From Metallyticus violacea (taxonomy: Eukaryota > Arthropoda > Insecta > Mantodea > Metallyticidae): a stretch of 64,000 nucleotides of DNA. The DNA lies in contig CM060842.1 in NCBI GenBank assembly GCA_030762175.1, positions 68,143,001 to 68,207,000 on the forward strand, in the 5' to 3' direction. The notes beneath the pieces were generated by a model. The model saw only the letters and a program-made list of their open reading frames with translations, did no database searches and had not been told where the DNA came from. Each line of letters opens with the position of its first letter. The first letter of the stretch is position 1. This document shows positions 41,216 to 52,502 of this stretch, in pieces. Made by a program: the position numbers and the translations under genes.

Positions 41216-41665
41216 GGCTATGGATTAATCAAACGAATACAGTTTAGAGGAAATATTCAGAAATACAATAGACTCAACGGTTATATAAATAGATATTTAG
41301 GGAATACCATGAGGATTGAACTAGTATATAGAATGCATACTCTATATATAAAAGAAAAATAAAAATAAAGTAACACTATTAACAATGTAACAAATTGACA
41401 GTAATTATAATAGTAGAAAAGGATAAAACACTAAGAAAAAGTCTTAATTGAGATAGCGATCTCAAGTGTGACTTTTTCTTAGTGTTTTATCTTTTTCTAC
41501 TATTATAATTACGGTTAATTATATATATATATACATAGTATGCATTCTATATAGTAGTTCACTCCTCATGATATTCCCTAAATATCTATATATACATAAC
41601 CGTTGAGTCTATTGTATTTCTGAATATTTTCCTCTAAACTGTATTTGTTTGATTAATCAATAGCC
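41216..41665. repeat. Long imperfect inverted repeat (hairpin) of LINE sequence
   Basis: The left arm 41,216-41,443 and right arm 41,469-41,665 are reverse complements over about 200 bp, with indels, for example CAATAGACTCAACGGTTAT (41,267) against ATAACCGTTGAGTCTATTG (41,597). The 25-bp loop itself contains TTGAGAT-AGCG-ATCTCAA. The left arm follows LINE-like coding remnants (QQVKLVKYLGC at 41,185). Confidence 0.85.
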
Positions 41666-41669
41666 TAAA

Positions 41670-42130
41670 TATATATATCACGTTCAAATATAGTAAAGAA
41701 ACTTGGATACTAAGACAGCAGAATATTAGAAGAATAGAAACATGCGAAATGAGGTTTCTACGGCAGGCAAAGTAAGTCACCAGAACTGGCAAATAGACTG
41801 ACCAATCCGTAAAGAAGTAAAGCCAATGATAAAAGGAACTATGGTTCTCTTATATAGAGCGTATGTCTCATGTTCGAATTCCACGGCTAGTTTGTGATTA
41901 TCAACAGCTGGAAAGAGGAGATGTTGGTCGACCCTTATAAGACGAAAACAACAGTTCCTTTAGTTCCAAAATGGTACTATACTCAGTCTCGATATGGGAA
42001 GAAGAGGAAGGAGAAGGAGGAGAAGTGTACGATATTTAATCTGGGACTCTTATGTATAGTCCTCTGACCATGAAAAGCACCCTGCGTGTTAAGGTGGTTA
42101 GATATTTTGCATTGGACACTATGCTGCAAT
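41670..42130 (+). pseudogene. LINE 3' coding remnant
   Basis: The plus strand retains SKETWILRQQNIRRIETCEM and RFLRQAK (41,692-41,770), the C-terminal block of the RTE-like elements also seen at 7.5 kb. Decayed. Confidence 0.55.
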
Positions 42131-45100
42131 AATAAAAACAAAAATGTATGTACTAGCTGTATAATAACATGTGTAATGTATTAGAGTGGCTTTAGTTAGC
42201 AATGTCTAGCGGTTGGAAATGAAAAACTGTTCATATCGAATATTATTAAGACCAGGAATCCAGACAGAAACAACAGACAACTCCTCTTGCCCGAGAAACA
42301 GAACGGGCAGCGCTTCTTTTCTGCACAGTCATGCCGAAATTACCACTGGAACACTTGAGAAAAAATCTGTTTCTAGTAAATCTTAACGGCAATTAGAGGT
42401 CAACTGGCACACTAGAATCTGTTTGTGGATTACACAAATTGGCTGAATATGGGTATTTTCCTAAACAAAGTGCGTGAAACAAGAGGCAATTTATTTTCTA
42501 CTTAAAACGAACAACCTAGTGTAATTATAAATGATATTTAAATTTCTTTCACTCTTACATCTGTACATGCCGTTGTTACTTTTTTTTTTATTTACTTTTT
42601 TACTCTTTATTATGATTGCTTTATATTTTTAAATTTTTTCCTCTCTCTAACGTACGATCGACAGCCCACGCATGAAACATATTTGTTATAATGTATATAG
42701 AATGTCCGAACAAGAGCTCTATAGTATCTCACAGCGCCAGAATTGCCTAAGCAGTAAATTTCTCTTAGGTGGAAGACTGTAGCAGAAATCTCTGGTAAAT
42801 GTTATATAACAACTGATGTGATACTGAAACAGCACACTGAATGCCACACGAAGACCGAAACCGTATTTTCATCCTGATGATTCAAAAGGAGACACAGGAA
42901 AGTATTTACGTGTAAAAAGTTGTAAATTTGTTGTGTCAAATGAAACTACAACAATGTCAAAATGTTCTTCTAAATTGCGGTGTTATTACGCATAAAACTT
43001 AATTCTTTGCAGGGTGGTCTGTATAATTCACTCTATATACATCCCTAAATTACACATAACCGATTTCGCATTCTACCACCGCTTATAGGCTAATCGGTTA
43101 CATCAGATCTTGCTGTTATCCTGTACCCTTACATTATTTTTAATAAAGAAAATTGTAAGAATTGCTTTTACATGACAGAACATAAAATAGTCGTGATGTC
43201 GATATCAAACATACCTAGCATTTTAACAGTTATTGTTCTTTCTTAATAGACTTTCATTGGTATTATTTGTTATTATATAATTCCATCTTTACAGCATACA
43301 TTATTGGTCTCCAATTATAGAACCCACGATTTGCAACTATTCATCATTAATAATTAATGGTGTCATCTCGCAGCTCTCTCAAAAGAAGAGGTTGAAAAGA
43401 GGAAACTTTGTTTTGAGTATTACTAAATTGGGCAGCAGTATAGTTTAATTTATTACCTACCACAAAGAAATACTTACCTTCTGTAAGGAAATTGCCAAGA
43501 ACTCCTATTTGTCAAGGCGATGTATTTTCTGAAAGTGTAATAGATTCCTGGAACAAAATCGAAACTATTATTATATTCATAAATAGACTGGAACTTGAGA
43601 AGCGAAAAGAAGCAATTCCGGTAAATATTGAAAAAAAAATTAACCAGCCAATAGAATACTTTTGGAAATTAATATGTAATGAAAGGCAGTAGTGCAATAA
43701 GATGCCTTTTTTATGATATTTTCTTTTCAACAAGCAAATATTGATAAATTTATAATGTATAATATAATATTGTTCAATATCTTTTTAGCTACTACAGGCT
43801 TTCGACCCATCACTTTGACCGCTGCGTCCTCCATCTTCGTCTTGCGACATCAGTACTGGGCATGTGATCAGCACAGGCATCACCTGGTCACCATATAATT
43901 TAACATATATTAATTCTTTTTACGTGTTCATAATTTATAATATATTACAGTTATCTTAAAATACATGGGATTTGTGCTTTGTTTGACTACTATATTTACA
44001 GCCTATTAAATATCGCTGAACTATTTTCAGTACAGGTAAAGATAGCAACATCTTTACATCAAATGAAACAATTACAACAACCTTAGTACAATGTACCATT
44101 AAAAAATATTTTATTACGTATAATGCCTTCTATAGTTGTTGTTTACCTTCACTCTGTACCACGCTTGTCCGCCTCACAGCAGCAGCATTATTTCCTACTC
44201 GCAGATATCCGGTGTAAAATGATCAGAAACTGCCCTACTTCAACTACCGCGGCAGGATGTTCTGGTAATATTTTTAAGATTTACATAATTATAAAAGTAG
44301 CGTATCCATACAAAATTATTTATGTCAAGCAGTGTGTACATAGTCTCTTACGAATTTCATCCAGTTAATAATTCAAATATCTATGGATTCTCGTGTTTGA
44401 CAAAGTGAAACAACGCCGCTAGCGCATGCCGAAAGTCTAAAAAAATATTTAAAAAATAATTCATAAGATTGAAAATTGAACCTACAGAGAAAAAACAATA
44501 ACTATTTAACCACTCTAATAAATTGATTCACCATACAAAATGGTGTAAACAACTTGCAGCGTGCTAACTATTCTTAGCAGTCTTCTATAGATGCAAGAAT
44601 AGATAAATAATTGTGACAATTATTATAACTTTCACCGTATTAGTCTTCTTTTCAGTTTAACAAAGACAATTCCGAAGGCAAAGATTCAGAAATCAGTTAA
44701 ATAAGCCAAGCCAAGTGAAAAGTTATTGAAAATGTATAATTTTTAATTGATATAAATTATAAAGGTAGGGGGAAAATGTAAATTTAAATGCAATGTTATC
44801 TGTTGAAATAAATTTAATTTAAATTCACAAAAATGATTGCTACAGTACAAACAATTTGAGATATTCTATTAGCAGAATAAAAGGGATATTTAAAGTCAAA
44901 AACTGACAGTACAATTTTAAGTCAATTAATCCAGAGATATAATAATTTAATAAACAATAACACAATTTAATTATATATTTTATTGAAATCTTTGATAATA
45001 TAATAAATTAAATTTTGGTATTTTTAAATAAAAAGAAATAGGATTTAATTTAATTTAAGTAATCAAAAGTCTGCTTAAAACACACAGAATTAAAACAAAA

Positions 45101-46225
45101 TTGGTTATTGGAATAAGTACAAAATTCATAATAGAAAGCAAGGAAATCAGACAGGATTGTAGCTTGTTCTGTGCTTTTTAATTTTTGCATTAACGAAAGC
45201 TAACGTTATTAGAGTCGGTTTTAATACATTATTTACTGTATTATTTATAGGCGATCACGTTTTAATTGATGAAAATGAAAAGCGCTCTTCGAATTAGAAA
45301 AAAATATGAAATCTAGTAATTTAACAAAATTCTTTCAAAAGACAACTTTCATGCTCTTCTGGAGTATCAAAAACCACGCCAATTTATATTGTGTAACAGT
45401 ATCAGCAAAATCACTTGAGCTTGACCATCACATTGCAATATAACCCTGTACCTCACAGCAGAGACCTCATATAAAGAGAAATAACTCTGTCGTTGAAACT
45501 GAACTAATTCAACAAATTACAGCCATTAACTTTCTTGGCTGTGTAGTATCCACAATTCTGATAACGCTGTACATAAAATATTTCTAAATTTAATGATATT
45601 ATTAAAATTGAGTAATAAAGCTAGGAAAGAAACAAAAATAAAATTATATATAGGTTTTGTGCTTCTTGTTCATTTATATGGAACAGAAATTAGGACTCTT
45701 TAAGTAAAAGATGAAAAAATACCCTAAACAGCAGAAATGACATTTTAAGAAATGTGTGAGGAATGCGAAGGACGAAACGAGTTAGAAATTAAACTATAAG
45801 AAAAATTTAAAAATGGGGGGGGGGGAACATCGAAGTGAATGGACTTATTTAGAGCGAATGGATGTCATTATGTCATTATGATATTTAATGTCATTAAAAC
45901 AAAATTTAAAAAATAATGCATCTGAAAGACGAAAAGGACTTATACTGGGTGATCATATTTATTCCGAATTTAGTACGAGTTATTTGAAATGAATGATTCA
46001 CTATTACGAAGCGAGTTTCTACGGAAACGGTTGGTCTATTTCTGAAAATTCTCTATGGAGGATAGAAGTGTGCCTTCGGACATGCAGTTTCATCGTAGTT
46101 ATTACTCGTTTATTTTAAGTTTGCCAATTTTGGGGAGCACTATGAATAGTTTACAACCGCTTTTATTGGTGCCTTTTCCAGTACCCTGACATGAGACAGT
46201 GCAGCCATGTAGGAATGCTAACTGA
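42131..46225. other. AT-rich DNA, nothing recognised
   Basis: No supported gene. A poly(G) run of 9 at 45,819 and several A- or T-rich tracts are seen. A LINE-like string (LLVHLYGTEI at about 45,660) hints at another dead RTE-like fragment around 45.5-45.85 kb. Confidence 0.4.
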
Positions 46226-46229
46226 AGGC

Positions 46230-46466
46230 GTTACTCTCACGTCATCTGCGTCCCATTCAATTCAGGGCGTGAAACAGCCGATAAATTGCTCCCCAGAGAC
46301 CTCTTCTGTCAGTGATCTTTTTCTTGCCGTAAATCTACGACGGGACCTACGGCTTTACTTCCCTTCAGAAGGAAGCCATACTAAGGATTTTTAGGCCCGA
46401 AAATATCCATTGAACCCGCGATCTTGGGTTTACGAGGCAAGAATGGTTACCACTAGACCACCAAAA
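46230..46466 (-). repeat. SINE family A, copy 4 (truncated)
   Basis: Minus-strand copy lacking the outer tail, with central CTTCAGAAGG region and partial tRNA-like head. Confidence 0.75.
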
Positions 46467-47400
46467 CTAACGATGCTGCTAATAATGAGAAAGGTTATGC
46501 TTTTGTCGGTCATAGTATATCTGTGGATGAGCTAAAATAGCATGTACAGCAATCCCTTAGCTTTTCAGGAAATGTATATTTTGAGGGTGAAAATTAGAGG
46601 CCAAAAATATTACTGTAGCACGTTTGGCATCAGGCATATTTTCACAAACTTCGTAAGAAAATACTCTTAAATTTTCAAAGCAAAATCAGAGGAGTGTTTG
46701 TCCAAAAAACTAATGACTGTACTCTAAAGAACTCACCTTGTTTTGCCTTTGCAGCCAAGGGTACAGAATAAGAAAACGTTCTGTTCCTCCTGAGACTGGA
46801 GAATGTTTAGTAAAGAGCACGAAGCTATTTAATTTAGCACAGCAAATCCTTTCGGAACAGACCCGTGAACACATAGAGGCGGGGAAGGCTTAACCTCAGG
46901 GGAGAACGGGATTACCAGCTGTAATCTGGTGGTTGACAACAGGTACACGCTCCATCTAACTCACGCCCACATTCGTTTAATAACGGCCGCTTCTCCTTGC
47001 CGATAACCTATTAGCGGAGGATACCATGTTTAACAACACCACCTTAATGGTTTGGTTGCAAAGGGTCACTGTTCTCAGACCTTCACTAACAAAGCGGAAG
47101 TGCGGCTGTAAAGTCCTAATTAACAGGATTACTTTGGAAGCTATGGTACTATTAGAAATCGTTTGCATCTTAGATACAATATACGCTTAATAAAAGGTAG
47201 TGTCAAGTCATTTAAATACAGGGTGTAAGAAAATACTGAGACAAGAGAAAATAATATAAACATATATCCATAAATGCTTGTTAACATTCAACGTTTTTCG
47301 ATGTATGGCGCAGCTTGTTAATTTCAGACAATCGAGTGTTGTTATTGATACAAGTCATTTTACTGATGTATATGGTACTTATTTACATTTATCATTTGTG
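46467..47400. other. Non-coding DNA, nothing firmly recognised
   Basis: A moderately GC-rich patch at 46,860-47,170 has a 63-codon minus-strand ORF with no known motif; it may be an old repeat. Confidence 0.35.
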
Positions 47401-47425
47401 TATATACGTGGTTAGTCAGTTTCTT

Positions 47426-47660
47426 ATGTTTGATTTGTGCTGCAGTTCAATTGCATTTGAACAGCTAACCATGGCAGGATGCTCATATCCGAAGCAAACA
47501 GATATGATTTTTATGTACAGCTGCACGACTGGGTTAAATGGCGTTTCCATACTGAAGGCAACCAAGTCAAAATCTTTTCTGCAGTTTATCGTTCATTTGC
47601 TGAAAAACCAACAGAGAGAGAGAGAGAGGGGGGGGGACCAACCAAATCAAAAAAGGAATC
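47426..47660 (+). pseudogene. Insect DDE transposase N-terminal fragment, copy A
   Basis: Begins TGTTTGATTTGTGCTGCAGT and contains MAGCSYPKQTDMIFMY, the N-terminal helix-turn-helix start of an insect transposase family. The same leader and MAGYS start occur inverted at 48,785-49,013, so these are two copies of one repeat. Confidence 0.5.
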
Positions 47661-48784
47661 AACTTAAAAGCATATATTAGTACCACTACGTGCTTCTCGA
47701 TCAGCTGTTTCATCGTGTTAAATCATTACAAGAGAAAAACCAATACGGTCAACGCTGTAGCCAATTGAAGAAACTGCGTGCAATGGATAAAGCAATACAG
47801 TCACTACTTTCTGTATGTACACAGCTCATGTAGCGGTTGGAAAGTTATAATCACTGAATGTAATGAGGTTATTGCATTTTGTTTCAGGTCATGTAATAGC
47901 GTGTTTTGCGGTGAATTAATTTACTTGCATAGCTTTAACTTTGTAAAAGTGACATTCACTTATTCGTGCTGGCCACTTTTCATGAAGCCAGACAAAACAT
48001 GATATTGATCCTCAATACTGCAAAGGCTGAAACTCCTGATAGCTGGAGAGAAGTGATCGCAGGGGCTTGGGTCAAGCCTAATTCGTTTGTTGTGGTCTCG
48101 TGTGAACTTTTTAAAAGCTGAAGTATATTTCTTTCTCCAAGTCCTACAAATAGTTACCTTTTGCTGTTGGGTCACTGAAACAGCTAAGATTCCTTGAGTC
48201 AAAATCAAACCGGGACACTTACAATGGAGAATTCTTCTTATCGTTGATAAAGGAAGAAGAGGGTGAAACAGCCCAGCCACAATATATTCAGGAACCAAGT
48301 CAGCGCTATCATTCGCCTACTCCTCTTCTAAAGAGAAGTATAAGAACCTGATGATTTTGATAAATTCTGTGAAAATAAGAGACCCAAGGAGTGCTACAGC
48401 CGACTACTTTCTATCAATCTGAACACAAAGATGATATCCCTAATGATGATAGTGCTTTTTAGAGATACATTCAAAAAGACTTGGCAATGCCTCTGTTTAG
48501 ACTTAGAGAGTGTGTCAACACAAGTGTATGCTTTTTCTGTAATTACATAATACAAATAAATGAATTTAATAGGTCTAAGTGTTGTGTGTGTACTCTACTA
48601 AAATTAAAAAAAAAAAAAAAAAAATAGTCACTTGGAAAACTACAAATATGTAGAAGTTGAACCATTTGAAATTTTATTTTTCCTTTCCTTTAAAATTACG
48701 GGTTTGAAGTCCTTTTTTCCCCTGTACCCTTTAACTGCGATCGAGAAAGACCAAGATTTGCTGCTACCTCTGATCAGGAAGAAT
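47661..48784. other. DNA between two transposase fragments, nothing recognised
   Basis: A 112-codon minus-strand ORF at 47,960-48,298 shows no known domain. A poly(A) run lies at 48,606. Confidence 0.35.
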
Positions 48785-49013
48785 TCTTTTATAGGATGTT
48801 GAAATTCCAGGTATTAGCATAGAACAATTTGAACATCTCTTTTGACCGCGTACAGGATACTCCATGAATAACTTTTATATTCTTATAGTTTTCAACGTAT
48901 TCAGGTTTTATGCCTAAGGTGCGATCATAATTAAAATCAAACCTGCCTACAAATGAATATCCTGCCATGGTTAACCCCTTAAATCTGACTGAACTGCAGC
49001 ACAAATCAAACAT
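48785..49013 (-). pseudogene. Insect DDE transposase N-terminal fragment, copy B
   Basis: Minus strand starts MFDLCCSS and MAGYSF, sharing its first 40 bases with copy A at 47,426 in opposite orientation. Confidence 0.45.
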
Positions 49014-49018
49014 TTTTT

Positions 49019-49307
49019 ATTTGGTTTATTTACTGACGCTCTTTAACACCTGAGGTCATCAGCGTCCCATTCAACTCAGGGCTTGAAATGGCCGAAAAAT
49101 TTTGCTCAGAGGCCTCTTCTTTCAGGCTTGAGGTTCTTTTTCGTGCCGTAAATGTACGACACGGGACCCACGACTTTACTTCCCTTCCGAAGGAAGTCAT
49201 ACTTAGGATTTTTACGCCCGAAAAAATCCATCGGTCCGGGCCGGGATCGAACCCGCGATCTTGGGTTTAGGAGGCAAGTATGGTTATCACTACATCACCA
49301 GGACCGA
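49019..49307 (-). repeat. SINE family A, copy 5 (full length)
   Basis: Intact head with B box GGGATCGAACCC (plus-strand view), central palindrome CCTTCCGAAGGAAG and tail. One of the best-preserved copies. Confidence 0.88.
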
Positions 49308-49309
49308 TA

Positions 49310-49840
49310 AACCAAACTAAGTACGACTACACAAAAATGATAAGTACCTATGGTAACACATCGCCATCCGAGGTACATTGTACATCAACACATTGACTTT
49401 ATAGATATCATCATTGGATTGCCTGAAAAAGTTAATTATTATTTTAACAAACTTAAGATGTTAAATCCATCCTCAAAAGCATTGAATGTTAATTATCTTT
49501 CAAATTAAAATTTGTCTATTTTTGACACTCGTTTTTATTTATATTCACGTCTGTTTAGGCTACTGTTATGAAAATAAATCGAAGTTGATGACGGTATCTG
49601 CTTTCACAACTATTATACTAGAGCTAAATATAAGCTTCCCGCAGATTTATTTAAAAAATAAGTTCTAAAATAACAGACGTTTATCTTTGTGCATTACAGA
49701 AAACAATTTATTACATTATAGTTTTAACAGTACAGAAGGGTTTTTAATGTTCAATATTTTATTTATTTATAATTTATTACTGGCGTTGTAATGGTTCGTT
49801 TATAATAAGACTAATATTTGTATGTAATTATTTAATGACC

Positions 49841-49874
<34 letters not shown>

Positions 49875-50440
49875 TCGTTTTTCTCCATCTTCATCTCATT
49901 CATTCAACACAAAAAGCATTTGCTTAGCGGCCATTAGAATATTCCTGTGATTGGTGGGGTTACATGTTGCCTTGCTCTTCTGGTTAATACTGAGAGATAA
50001 CTCACCGGGTCGCAAAGGGGCGGTTCTGATGGGGTAAGGGCGGCATGATACTTTAGAGTTTCTTCATCTCATCTCATTTAACACTGAGGTTGTGCAGCAG
50101 AACCCAAAAGTGGTATAGCGGTTTTGCGCAGTCGGTTTCCTGCACCACCTATCTTGTTTTTATTGCGTTTTGTTACTAAGGGTTCCTCAACGTTTGTGGT
50201 AATGAAGTACTCAAATCCGGCATTTGTTTTCATTATTAAGGAAATAAAGATGGTTTGTGTTTATATCTGTAACAGAGAAGTTCTAGACCTACCTTTTGCT
50301 GATATTTAGAAACGAGTTGAGCATTACAGAGAGCAACAAAGGTCATAAGTAAAGATGATAAACACTAAGGTATAAAATACCCTATTGTGTAAGATCATGG
50401 TCTTTAAAAAGGACCGTGTTAATAAAGAAAGAACGAAAGG
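49310..50440. other. Non-coding DNA with an (ATT)n microsatellite at 49,844-49,873
   Basis: Ten ATT units. Nothing else is recognised. Confidence 0.5.
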
Positions 50441-50444
50441 TGGT

Positions 50445-51280
50445 AACTACCACCTAAGAAATTGATGCATTGAGGAAAGGTTTTTACTTGAAGTGAGGAT
50501 GAGCAGATTTGATGCAATCAGAAAAAAAAAAAAAAAAAGATCAAAGGGTAAAATGTCTTGTGCGAGAAGTGGGATGAGATACTGTGAATTGATCTCATTG
50601 GACCACTGTGGACGAAACCGCTGGAAAAAGATGGAGAAGAATCCCATTGGAAGACTCGGTTCACGTAATTGACATCGGCCGTGAAAGCCTTCGAAGTTTT
50701 CAATATGGCCTTCATTTCTTAACACTCTCTGACAGTACAATGCATTTTGTCCAGCGATTTTATAATGCTTCAGTTCCTCGAGGTCATCCACGACAGCTTT
50801 CATTTCCTCTTCATTTGAAAGCTCCTTAAGGTTTTAGACTTAGAAAATTGATGGAAGTCGGAGGAAACCAAATCGAGTGAATAAGGTTGGTGCGAAACCA
50901 AGTGGTGTAATTTAAATCATTGATCTTAACTATTGCAAGCGTGCATTATCCTGGTGGGAAGTTAACATCTTATGCCCAAATATGGACTCTTTTTGTGTAT
51001 TCTGGTGTAGGTGTTCCAGAAAGTAAGTGTAATATTCACATATTCTTTTGGAAGATAAATGGATCATGAGAATAGTTTTTGCATCTCGGAAAAGTGGTGT
51101 CATGACCCTGCCAGCTGTCATCGCTTTCTTTGGAGCTGGCCAACCACGTTCCGCCCACTGTTCCGTTTGCCGTTTTGTCTCTGGATTGTTGAAATGATTT
51201 TCATGCCTAGTTCTCCAGTTAAAATATTGTGAACCCGTTTCTTTCAAATCTTTATAGTGGTTATTTCGCTCGATTAGAGT
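50445..51280 (-). pseudogene. Mariner transposase, degenerate
   Basis: On the minus strand a catalytic-core segment reads RHENHFNNPETKRQTEQWAE and then APKKAMTAGRVM, FGHKMLTSHQDNARLQ (HxDNA catalytic block near 50,935), with the C-terminal half in other frames down to 50,450. This is the Mariner D,D34D layout. A poly(A) run and frame changes mark it as dead. Confidence 0.75.
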
Positions 51281-52215
51281 TTTCTATCGACCAGCACTGT
51301 ATCGTGACCGTTTCTTCTGTAGTTACGCTTCTTGCGCAGTGTTCATCTTCTGTTAATCTGACCTTTTGAATTAAATCACGCAATATTTTAAAGTCACCTT
51401 TCGTGGAGCCCTCTCCCCAAGTACAATCTTCATCTCTTCAAAAATGTGCATCACTCAGCCCTTAAAATGAAGAAATTTAATAACAGCGCGATGTTCAATA
51501 CTGTCCAGTTTTAAACATAACAGGAAATGAATTTCCTTTCAATAGTAACTGACAAAACTTAGTTAAAATTACGTGCATTTTCATCATTGCTAACAAAATG
51601 CAATTTTAAACCGATTTTTTATTCTTCATTTCTATTTACGATTTATAATCACAGCAATAACATTAATCCATTTACTTTTTCTCTACCAAACAGGATCTAA
51701 TAACCCTTTTCGAACTTTTAAATTACAGACAAAATTACTAATTCTTTGGTACGTAGGCTAAACTAATTTATGTAGGTATTTGATAAAGGATTTATAATGA
51801 TGTAATGATATATACTAAAATGCTGTATGGAGCTGAGATTTAAGGAATTAAAGAAAAATGTGAAAATACAGATATAATACATACGGAATTTTATTCATAC
51901 ATTTTGGGTCTGCAATTGCATTACTTGAAAGTGCAGCATACCAGAACCAGGATGTAGAAATATTACAGAAATATTGCTTTACAATAAAGAGCATGCAGAA
52001 TACTAGAAATGTTTAATTAGGTGTGTAGGACAGAGAGAGAGACTTGGATCTCGTGTAGAAATTTAAATGTGAAGGTTTTTTTTTTTAATGATTTCATTAT
52101 TAAGAAAATATTCAAATGAGTTTTGAGGGGAAAAAGAAGAGTTTGAGTAGGTTTCTAGAGAAATGAAAAGATAAGGGGAAAAGATATGGGTAAATAGGTA
52201 ATCATAGTAATTCTA
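51281..52215. other. Non-coding DNA with an RTE-like LINE fragment near 51,810-51,960
   Basis: The fragment shows MLYGAEI-type and EFYSYILG-type strings in changing frames, as in LINE C-terminal regions. The remainder is unassigned. Confidence 0.4.
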
Positions 52216-52502
52216 GTCGGTCCTGGTAGTGTAGTGGTAATAAACTTGCCTTCTAAACCCAAGACCGTGGGTTCAAACCCGGCCAGGATCGATGAATTTT
52301 TTCGGACGTAAAAATGCTAAGTATGGCTTCCTTCGGAAGGGAAGTAAAGCCGTGGGACCCGTGTCGTACGTTCACGGCATGAAAAAGAACCTCAAGCCTG
52401 AAAGAAGAGGCCTCTGAGCAAAATTTATCGGCTGTTTCACGTCCTGAATTGAATGGGATGCCGATGACCTGAGATGTTAAAGAGCGTCCGTAAATAAACC
52501 AA
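52216..52502 (+). repeat. SINE family A, copy 6 (plus orientation, full length)
   Basis: Reads from the tRNA-like head (GGTCCTGGTAGTGTAGTGGT, B box GGGTTCAAACCC) through CTTCCTTCGGAAGGGAAG to the GAGCGTCCGTAAATAAACC tail. It defines the family's orientation; the other five copies are inverted relative to it. Confidence 0.9.
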
